Part shown: positions 1-8,220 of the stretch, one piece after another | Layout of the letters: each line of letters begins with the position of its first letter | Position numbering within the stretch: position 1 is the first letter of the stretch | Assembly (NCBI GenBank): GCA_022925895.1 | Contig: JAKSYS010000251.1 | Location: 64,001 to 78,134, forward strand | Origin: Fragilaria crotonensis | Taxonomy: Eukaryota > Bacillariophyta > Fragilariophyceae > Fragilariales > Fragilariaceae | Length of the DNA stretch: 14,134 nt | Direction: 5' to 3' | Notes under the pieces: model-generated | What the model was told of the DNA's origin: nothing | Seen by the model: the letters and a program-made list of their open reading frames with translations, nothing else | The model's database searches: none | Program-made: the position numbers and the translations under genes

Positions 1-276
1 AACGCTTCTATTTCCTCAAGGTTGAACTGTGGTGGGCGGGCCCTGTGCAGGACGGTAGTCGCTCCCGTGACCAATGTCGACGGCAGCCGCACATCACAAA
101 TCCGTGCAGGACAGGAAAGTATCCCGCAAGAAGCAGGCACTGCACTCCCACAGGAAGTATCGTCATTAGGAAAAAAACGAGGAATGCAACTCCGGTACTA
201 TGTTGTCAAGGAAAGAACAACTTGCGAAGCTTTCAGTCAACATTCACAGAACGGGGCTTGCGATGTTAAGTTCTGA
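1..276 (+). CDS. Possible 3' end of an unrecognised gene (weak)
   Basis: One plus-strand frame is open from the window edge to a TGA at 274-276, about 91 codons. No ATG is needed, because it could enter from outside the window. I recognise no domain, membrane segment or family motif. Composition is unremarkable, and a run of seven A occurs at 171-177. A chance open frame of this length is possible. It could also be the last exon of a host gene lying to the left. Nothing links it to the Copia element that starts at 524. Confidence 0.15.
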   Translation, partial: NASISSRLNCGGRALCRTVVAPVTNVDGSRTSQIRAGQESIPQEAGTALPQEVSSLGKKRGMQLRYYVVKERTTCEAFSQHSQNGACDVKF

Positions 277-518
277 TGTCGAATTTACGGTTGGGTCCAC
301 TCTTGTTTTTTTTTGTTTTATCATTCGTTTGCTGTAGTTTCGTGGCTCTTGGTACTGGTAGATTGTTGGAGGACGGACGTGCACAACAGAATACTGGTAC
401 TAGAAGTACACGTATACTGTGAAGGTGAATACTGTAGTACGGAAGAAGGACCAATACTATGCTGTCCGCTTTTCGAGCTGATCCACCGTAGATTTCTTGA
501 AAGTTTTATCAATTGGAC
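277..518. other. Noncoding left flank of the Copia insertion
   Basis: I see no supportable gene here. The stretch has a T-rich run near 303-317 and is rich in GTAC (near 352, 397, 406 and 437). An open frame from 313 runs across the LTR boundary to 597, so it depends on the inserted element and is not credible as an ancestral gene. The last bases before the element include the target duplication. Confidence 0.5.
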
Positions 519-523
519 GAGGC
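519..523. repeat. Target-site duplication, left copy (GAGGC)
   Basis: GAGGC lies directly before the 5' LTR and is repeated directly after the 3' LTR at 6893-6897. Ty1/copia integrases normally make 5-bp duplications. The identity actually extends to seven bases (ACGAGGC, 517-523 and 6891-6897), so the exact LTR end is ambiguous by one or two bases. Confidence 0.85.
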
Positions 524-729
524 TGAATGAATACGGTGGTACTGTACTGTCTAATACGGTATGGTACGGATTAGCCGTTTCATGTGAGATGTGTTAGCGA
601 TAGATCGGAGATCAGCGGGGAGCAGCGTAGTGTGAAATAACTTACTTTTTTTACGTTTTATCTGAGTTCATCATCTTTACTATCTTTCGAGTAAGTTATC
701 ATCTGAGCATGGCACAGCGATATTAATAC
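524..729 (+). repeat. 5' long terminal repeat
   Basis: These 206 bases begin with TG and recur at 6689-6892 with one substitution (T in ggattag here, C in the 3' copy) and a 2-bp difference (catgtgag here, catgag there). The first 50 bases are rich in GTAC. A long T run at 646-652 lies in the middle. I see no unambiguous TATA box or polyadenylation signal. The 3' boundary is ambiguous by one or two bases because of the shared target sequence. LTRs supply the promoter and transcript-end signals of the element. Confidence 0.93.
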
Positions 730-745
730 GGTTTATCAGACCCAG
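730..745 (+). other. Probable tRNA primer-binding site
   Basis: Directly after the 5' LTR comes ggtttatcagaccc. It resembles the usual Copia primer-binding site, which is complementary to the 3' end of initiator methionine tRNA (TGGTATCAGAGC), with the core TATCAGA conserved. The fit is imperfect, so another primer tRNA is possible. Position next to the LTR is the main support. Confidence 0.5.
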
Positions 746-1028
746 CGTTACCATTGCGTTTGCGAGTGAAAGTGAAGTGCAATTGCTTGGATTTGAATTT
801 AGCGAACATTCTGTCGTTGGTGTCAATATTCTCGAGATATAGTTGACGACGGTCAACTGGGGTTCCGAGAGCACCTGATAATGAGAACGAGAAGGAATCT
901 TCCCTGTTATCTCAAGCGTAGCAAGCGAGAACCTGAAAAGGCTGATCACCTTGACGGTAATAGCGATGACCCGTGTTGCCCCGCACGTACTATACTAACA
1001 GTATACCGGTTACTCCATAAAAGGAAAC

Positions 1029-2481
1029 ATGGCTGATTTGGCTGAAGCGGCCGTTGGGCTCGTGGGTATTCCCTACGTCCTTAACGTGATTGGATTCAAT
1101 CTCCCGATTGAGCGCGAGAGTATTATGGCGGCAGGATTGTCTGAATTCTCAGACTTTCGTTTCATTGAGGAAAAGGACATTCGTGATATGTCAGAAGAGT
1201 TTGGAAAGCGCAACATTGCAGCCGGCAGGATTGTGTTTGGAATTGGGAGAATCAAGAGGATGATCGGTGCTATGCACTGGGTTCAAGATTGTTACAGGGC
1301 AAGCGACGTTCCTCGTCATGAGGATTTTAATGAGGACATCTTGCTCGAGGCACTTAGTTTGGCAAAGGTTAGGAAAACGGACATTGATTTGGTCGATACG
1401 AACGCCAAGGCCGTCAATCCGGGTAAGTTCAAGGATGAACGCAAGTGGCCAGAGTGGGAGCGTGCATTTGAAAACTATTTGTCAGTGATTCCTGGGGTGA
1501 ATGGCGTTCCTCTCTCGTATGTCATAAGGGAGGTGGAAGCACCTCTCGCAGGAATGATGTATGAGACTCATAATGAGAGGTTGATCAATCGTGCTCCGTT
1601 GGTTGGAAACTATTTTGTTGCGGACACCAGGCGAGTCCATACATTGCTTGCTGGGTTTATTCAAGGCGAAGCGAGCGAGAATGGATTCGCAGTATCGCGA
1701 AATTCCAAGATGGGCGTCGAGATTTCATTGCTCTACGACGTCATTATGCAGGCGAAGGCAATGCGACGAGACGTATCGCAGATGCCAAGCGAATTCAGAC
1801 TTCCCTCCATTACAAGACTGAGCGTGCGTTACCCTTTGGCAAGTTCCTTGACTCATTGCAAAAGATGTTCACGATATTTGAAGAAGAAGGCGAGCCACTG
1901 TCAGAACGCGCGAAAGTAGATGAGTTATTGACTAAAGTTCAGAGCACAGCGCTCTCGGCGGCAGTGGCAAGTTTGCGATTTCAGCTGAATACGGACGGCG
2001 TTACGTTTACGAGAGCGGCCAATCATTTGACGGCAGAAGTCACGCAATCGTCAGATTACCAGTTGGCAAGAAAGATAAGTGCGGTCGGAACTTCTGGAGG
2101 GCGTGGTCAGGGTCGCGGCGGCGGTCGAGGTTATCAAGGCCGTGGTGGACGAGGCGGTCGTGGTCGCGGCACCGGTCGCGGGCACGGGCGCGGTGACAAA
2201 CGAAGTACCACTTACTATTCTCCCGAAGAATGGGAAAAGTTGTCGTATGAAGAGCGGGACAAGATTCGTAAGGAACGTGATAAGAAGGGCGAGCAAGGTG
2301 GAACCAAGCGAAACGTTTCGGAAATGACGACCAAACAACTGACTGCAGCGATTATCAGCTCAATCAAAAGGTGGCTAATGGAGATGACAAGGACAAAGAT
2401 GACAGTACACCCAAGAAGTCGAATGCTGGTGATGCTTTTGGCGGAAGGGAAGGTGCGAAGCGGAGCAAGACCAGCGAATGA
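1029..2481 (+). CDS. gag: Copia gag (nucleocapsid polyprotein), broken by two 1-bp gaps
   Basis: The likely start is ATG 1029, preceded by an A-rich context (aaggaaacATGG). The reading is frame 1029 to about 1680 (about 217 residues), then a different frame from about 1681 to 2357, then a third to TGA 2479-2481. Each junction equals one missing base, near 1678-1682 (before TGGATTCGC) and near 2357. Rejoined length would be about 484 residues. Family-like motifs include FKDERKWPEWE (about 1430-1465), NATRRIADAKRIQ (about 1760-1798) and YSPEEWEKLSYEERDKIR (about 2215-2270). A strongly basic Arg/Gly-rich stretch (about 2095-2203) replaces the CCHC zinc knuckle usual in Copia Gag and presumably binds the RNA genome. 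Its role is to package element RNA into virus-like particles. The same frame continues after the TGA into pol. Confidence 0.85.
2479..2481 (+). promoter_or_regulatory. In-frame TGA between gag and pol; possible readthrough site
   Basis: The C-terminal Gag frame (AGDAFGG... onward from about 2358) and the pol frame are the same and are separated only by this TGA, followed by CTC. A single stop between gag and pol is a known way to limit Pol, as in retroviruses that use stop-codon readthrough. TGA followed by C is one of the weaker stop contexts. Readthrough is my inference. It could equally be a mutation, or pol could start by another route. Confidence 0.35.
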
Positions 2482-5400
2482 CTCGCGGCCGTGAATCGAG
2501 CAGCGGTATCGGCGTACTCAACAACACTAAGAAGGGTGGCAGCGGTTGCGATTTGCTCTGTTGTCTACCGAAATTCCAATAACACTGTGACGGCGCGAAA
2601 CGAACTTGATTCACATGCAGATACGTGTGCTCTTGGCTCTAACTTTGTCCCTTTGCACTACACCGGTAGAGTATGCGATGTATCCCCTTACAATTCAACT
2701 TATGATCCTGAGCGTGACATTCCCATCGTGACCGGGGCGACAGCGTACACTGATCCACACACAGGTCAAGTATTTATATTGGTCATCAACGAGGCTTTAT
2801 GGTTTGGTGAACGGTTGTCGAATTCTCTGATCAACCCAAACCAGTTGCGCTATGCGGGCGTCATTGATCAGGACAATCCTTTTGACACGTCCGAGCCGAT
2901 TGCGATTAAACATGACGAGGTAAACGTGCCGTTGTTACTTGATGGTACTAACCTGTTCTTTCAAACTACCACCCCCACACAGTCGGACCTTGACAATTGC
3001 CCACACATCGAATTGACCTTTGACTCCGAATGGAATCCGCATACTGTCCAGCTGGCTGCGGCACAGTCTACGGCGGCGGCAGATGCATTCGGCAACGAGT
3101 TCGGAGAAATGGAACCAGGATTATTGCAAATTTCGTCGATTTACAGCTTTAGGGAGATGACTGAAAATATGCGCAATCAAAGGAATGTGTGTGCCATTGA
3201 CGTGGCGGAACGGAAAACGTTTGTATCAAAGGATCGTCATCCAGCCGTCACGAAAGAAACACTGAGTGAGAGATGGAATATTGGACTCAATCAAGCGAAG
3301 CAGACACTGCGAGTAACAACCCAACGAGGAGTGCGATCAGCGATATTGCCAATGAGCCGACGGTATCGTACCGATCGGATGTATCAGCAAAAGAAGTTGA
3401 GAAATCAAAAGTTTTATACTGACACCTTGTTCGGTCGTTGCAAGTCGATATCTAACAATGTGTGCGCTCAAGTATTCGCCAATGAGTCGTTCTATGTCAA
3501 AGCATATCCGATGGAGTCTAAGGCAATGGCAGGAAAAGCTCTGCGGCAGTTCATACGAGATTTCGGTGTTCCTGAGCAGTTAACATCAGATGGTGCAGCG
3601 GAGCAGACAGGACCGGGCACTGAGTTCGTCAAGAACATCAAGAAGTATGATATCCAACATCATGTAACGGAACCAAATCGACCGCAGCAGAATCGGGCGG
3701 AGTCGGTAATCCGAGAGGTCAAGCGGCGGTGGTTTCGACAAATGGTGAAGAAGAGAGTCCCACGACGACTTTGGGACTACGGTATAGTATGGGTTTGCGA
3801 AATCATGTCACTCACTGCGAATTCTAATTTTGCACTAGAGGGTCGGACACCATTGGAACAACTAACCGGCGAGACACCCGACATTTCAGAGTATCTTGAT
3901 TTTGGGTTTTATGATTGTGTTTGGTACAGAGACAATGCGGGCGTCGGCGACAATAAGTTTGGCCGATGGCTTGGAGTGTCACATCGTGTCGGGAGCTTGA
4001 TGTCGTTCTGGATTTTGACGGAAGCCGGAAATGTTATATCTCGAACAACGGTCCAGCGTGTCACTAACTTGGAATTGACCACAGCGGAGGTGAAACAAAG
4101 AATGAAGGAATATGACGAGCGTATCAAGGAATTATTGAATGACGACGATCTTATCCTCGTTCCGGACAATGATGAGGGAGTTTTGCAAGATTGGAACGAT
4201 CACACTGAGTTAGACGACGAAGATTTTGCGAGAGAGTTTAACGAGATCATATCGGATGAGCTCATTCCCGATGTTGACGAAGACTTCACACCTGACACAA
4301 TTGGAGACGCGTACCTGGCGAAGGAAGTGTTAATACCGGACGGGGCAGATACAGTTGATGTTGGACGAGTCACTAAGCGCTTGCGTGATGCCGAAGGTCG
4401 CCCAATTGGGGTTGCCAACGAAAATCCATTGTTGGATACAAGGGAGTATGCGGTTGAATTTCACGATGGTCGCGTCGAATCTTTGTCCGCTAATTTGATT
4501 GCAAAGAATTTATACTCACAACTTGATGACGAAGGCAAGCGACATTTGTTGCTCGCTGATATCATTGACCACAGGCGTGACGAGCGAGCGATCGACAAGG
4601 CAGATGCGTTTATTAAGCGACGAAACGGTGTTCGGCGAAGACGACAGACAACTCAAGGTTGGCAACTGCTTTGCGAGTGGAAGGATGGCAGTACTAATTG
4701 GGTTGCACTGAAGGATGCTCGGCAGTCGTACCCTGTGCTCGTGGCGGAATATGCTGTTGCAAATAGAATCGATGATGAGCCTGCTTTTGCGTGGTGGGTG
4801 CATGATGTCATCAAGAAACGCGACAGGATAATCGCGAAGGTCAAGTCAAAGTATTGGCAGAGGACACATAAGTATGGTATCAAAATTCCGAAGTCCGTGC
4901 AGGAAGCGATCGCCATCGATAAAGAAAATGGTAATACCTTATGGTGGGATGCAATCTGTAAAGAAATGAAAAATGTGATGCCGGCCTTTGAGAAATGGGA
5001 AGGCAGGGAAGGAGAGCTACCACCAGGATTTCAACGGATCAAGTGCCATTTTATCTTCGATATCAAGATGGGCGAAAATTTTAGGCGGAAAGCGCGACTA
5101 GTAGCGAATGGTAATGAAACGGAGACTCCAGCGGCATTGACATACTCGTCGGTGGTCTCCAGGGACTCGGTAAGAATCGCATTGTTGGTAGCGTCGCTCA
5201 ATGAACTTGATATACTCGCGTGTGATATACAAAATGCATATTTGACTGCGGAATGTCGAGAGAAAATTTACATCATTGCAGGTCCGGAGTTTGGCTCGTT
5301 GGAAGGGAGCGTCATGATTATCCGGAAGGCTTTGTACGGGCTGAAGTCGAGCGGGGCGGCGTTTCGAGCGCACTTGGCGGAAACGTTGTATGATTTGAAC

Positions 5401-6561
5401 TATACTCCGACAAAGGCCGACCCGGATGTTTGGATCCGACCGGCAGTCAAGCCGTGTGGGTTTGAGTATTACGAGATGACACTGGTTTATGTTGACGATA
5501 TAATGTGTATCTCCCATGATCCAAAAGCGACAATGCAAGGTATACAAGCGACTTTTAAACTGAAAGACGACAAGATTGAGAAGCCAGAGAATTACTTGGG
5601 AGCGCAATTGTCGCAACGAATTATCGATGGTCAAGAATGCTGGAACATGACGTCGGAGCAATACGTTAAGGCGGCTATAGTTAATGTTGAGGCGGCATTG
5701 GATAAGAGCGGACAGAGGTTGCCGTCGAGGGCTACGACGCCGATGCAGTCGGGCTATCGGCCGGAACTGGATGCCACGGCGGAGTTGAATCTGTCAGGAA
5801 TGAGATACTACCAAGAATTGATCGGAGTCCTGCGGTGGGCGGTTGAACTTGGTAGGATTGATATCCTGCTCGAAGTTTCTTTACTTTCATCTCACCTTGC
5901 GTTACCCAGAGAAGGACATCTTCAACAGGTGTATCACATATTTGCGTACCTAAAGAATAACACGAAGCGTACGCTTGCGTTTGATCCGACACATCCTATG
6001 ATTGATGAATCCAGATTCATTCAATGTGACTGGCACGATTTCTACAGAGACGCTAAGGAGCCGATTCCAGGGGACGCGCCGAGCCTCGTGGAAATGTGGT
6101 ATCAACGCATTGTTTCGTTGATGCTGATCATGCGGGCAATCGTGTAACACGTCGTTCTCAAACTGGTATTCTTATTTTTGTTAACAGGGCGCCGACGATT
6201 TGGTACAGTAAGGGACAGACGACTGTGAAACATCTACGTTTGGTAGCGAATTTGTGGCTATGAGGATCGCAGTCGAGTTGACCGAAGCGTTACGTTACAA
6301 GTTGCGAATGTTCGGTATACCGATATTGGGACCCACCAATGTTTATTGTGATAATGAGGCAGTGACGAAGAATGCAATTTACCCGGAATCAACACTTAAG
6401 AAAAAGCACAACTCCATTGCGTATCATCGAACGAGGGAAGCGGTTGCGGCGGGCACGATCCGAGTAACGAAAGAGGATGGGAAAACAAATTTGGCGGACG
6501 TGCTCACAAGCCATTACCGCAAGTGACGAAAGAATTTCTGTGTAACAAATTTATGTATTGA
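2482..6561 (+). CDS. pol: Copia pol: protease, integrase, RT, RNase H; three 1-bp breaks near the 3' end
   Basis: One open frame runs 2482 to about 6081; residues are numbered from 2491. Domains in order: protease with DSHADTC (D40); integrase core with D311, D367 and E404 (36 residues between the last two) and QNRAE; a basic and acidic linker; a chromodomain-like segment at about 705-762 (W730, W737); and reverse transcriptase from about 818 with CDIQNAYLTAE (D912), KALYGLKSSG (from 946) and YVDD (1000-1003). I see no HHCC zinc finger before the integrase core. The RNase H (CFVDADHAGN at about 6111-6140, then YCDNEA) continues in new frames after breaks near 6081, 6226 and 6508, each one base missing. 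The last frame ends at TGA 6559-6561. Rejoined length is about 1,360 residues. No ATG lies at the front, so it is probably made as Gag-Pol and cleaved by its own protease. It copies element RNA to cDNA and integrates it. Confidence 0.93.
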
Positions 6562-6680
6562 AGCCTAGGTTCATCCAGTGCCATGGGGCGCTGGGTTACC
6601 TCCTGGACATGCATGACATGTGGCTTAAATTACCAGGTCGATTTGTGGCGAACAGTGAATCGGTACCCTCCCTACTATTC
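6562..6680 (+). other. Copia 3' untranslated region
   Basis: Between the inferred end of pol and the polypurine tract I see no coding frame worth reporting. A short palindrome (catgcatg) lies near 6609-6616. Confidence 0.5.
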
Positions 6681-6688
6681 GAGGGGAC
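6681..6688 (+). other. Polypurine tract
   Basis: gaggggac lies immediately before the TG that opens the 3' LTR, where second-strand DNA synthesis of LTR retrotransposons is primed. It is short and ends in one pyrimidine, but the position is exact. Confidence 0.65.
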
Positions 6689-6892
6689 TGAATGAATACG
6701 GTGGTACTGTACTGTCTAATACGGTATGGTACGGACTAGCCGTTTCATGAGATGTGTTAGCGATAGATCGGAGATCAGCGGGGAGCAGCGTAGTGTGAAA
6801 TAACTTACTTTTTTTACGTTTTATCTGAGTTCATCATCTTTACTATCTTTCGAGTAAGTTATCATCTGAGCATGGCACAGCGATATTAATAC
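6689..6892 (+). repeat. 3' long terminal repeat
   Basis: This is the 204-base partner of the 5' LTR, differing by one substitution and a 2-bp deletion over the whole length. The two copies are identical when an element inserts, so this small divergence indicates a young insertion. Confidence 0.93.
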
Positions 6893-6897
6893 GAGGC
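6893..6897. repeat. Target-site duplication, right copy (GAGGC)
   Basis: This matches 519-523 exactly. Removing the element would join ...aattggacgaggc to aatgacagttg..., giving the empty site. Confidence 0.85.
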
Positions 6898-8220
6898 AAT
6901 GACAGTTGAAGCAGGGTCCCACAAAAAGTCAACACCATGGTGAACCCTGGTACATTCGAGCAAGGAGGGGGGCAGGTCGCCACCAGCAGCCAACTTACTT
7001 AGAGGTGGTGCAGTTGGCTACCTGGAACAGGAGAAAAGTCCTATCAATGTAGCTTCCAGAAGAATTGAACACTATTGCATTTGCAACTTGGTTCTGTAGA
7101 AGGATACTTCCTCAACAATGCATACCAGCCACTTGTACATTCTAAGTCATGCAACAGCCAGTTGAATATCTTAGCTAGTACTCGTACTATGTGCGTGTAA
7201 GAAGTGTGAGTCCTTCAACAAGACTTTTTAAAAGAGAGGTGTTTGACAACTCCCTTTCTGCCAGTTCCATCTGTCAGGACGAGCTGCTGCATAATGATCA
7301 AAGAGTTGAAGCTGTTCTACTGTCACGACCATGGTACTATGAAAGCAGACGAAGCCATGATTACTGCTGGATGGCTGGAAGTCTTAGGACAGAGGATCTA
7401 ATGATGAGGAGGGTAGCTCGTACTAACCGAGAACAAGACATGATCCAATCACAACTTTGCCAGTCTGATGCTAGTTACTTCAGCAACAAACAATATGATG
7501 CATAGTTTGTAAAATAACACCTGATTGTGAGGAGGAGGACGAATCTCGGCGTTCTTGCCTACCAAGAACCTTTTTATACTACTATGAAGACTCTCCAATA
7601 CTAGTGTATGATATTGTCTAAGAGACTATACTCAACACCTCCTTGCCAGATGCACACACAACATGGAGGAAAGATGACTTGGGTTTGTTCAACACGTGTT
7701 GTAACACTGTGTCAAGTGCACAGCTGATTCAATGCAAACAAGAGCTGTTTCCTTCTGTTCCACAAACAGAGACACTGTTTGACCCCTTTTGTGCAGAGGT
7801 ACAAGGTGTACAACCAATGCCCTTCAGTGCATTTCACTCCAACATTAATGTCCAAACTTACATATTCCATTTATTTGATCCCTTGGCATTAAGAATCCTG
7901 GTATTTCCATGGAATTTGAGGTCGTTTGACGTTTGATGTGCTAGTAGCTAGTAGGATGCTCAATACTGGAGTAGTACGGTATTTTGTACTTAAGTACTCC
8001 GTATGCAATGGTACTACCGTATTACCTCGGAAATGCGACCGAGGTAGTACTTCTCTTATAGGATTCCACGAAATTCCGGATCTTGCACTACTGGTACTAT
8101 GCCCCATAGTTGGGGTACTTGAAGACGTTTTCGGTAGATTTATGTGGACCATACTCAGTCCAAACAATAGTACCAGCAGTTTGGGAACTGCGACTTTCGT
8201 TGCACTTGCAGTAAATTTAC
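6898..8220. other. Right flank of Copia; no convincing gene
   Basis: No frame here shows a motif I recognise. Open frames at 7191-7505, 7643-7936 and 7926-8258 are short, lack family features, and one overlaps an equally long frame on the other strand. The part from about 7960 to 8230 is dense in GTAC and includes the palindrome GTACTTAAGTAC (7986-7997). A second 12-bp palindrome, CAACACGTGTTG, is at 7690-7701. Some of this may be 5' sequence of the recombinase element that follows, since Cryptons carry no inverted repeats that would mark a boundary. A stop at 8212-8214 closes the recombinase frame upstream. Confidence 0.5.

Larger units (their letters stand above)
524..6892 (+). mobile_element. 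Full-length Ty1/copia LTR retrotransposon, CoDi-like
   Basis: The element has every expected part in order: 5' LTR, likely primer-binding site, leader of about 300 bases, gag, pol with protease-integrase-RT-RNase H order (the Copia order, integrase before RT), polypurine tract and 3' LTR, with a 5-bp target duplication outside. The pol sequence resembles the diatom Copia lineages known as CoDi; this placement is from memory of the family, not a search. The LTR copies are nearly identical, so insertion was recent. Yet gag and pol together carry five frame breaks, each equal to one missing base. As written the element could not make its proteins. If the breaks are sequence errors, it may be an intact autonomous copy. 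Confidence 0.93.

Noticed and set aside
313-597. 94-codon plus-strand open frame before the Copia element
   Set aside because: It crosses the LTR boundary at 524, so its second half is transposon sequence; no motif and no ATG at the listed start.
5098-5661. 187-codon minus-strand open frame
   Set aside because: It lies wholly antisense to the reverse transcriptase core, where the plus-strand frame has clear motifs; a shadow of coding bias.
7191-7505. 104-codon plus-strand open frame
   Set aside because: No recognisable domain, no supporting neighbour, and length near what chance allows; left as noncoding flank.
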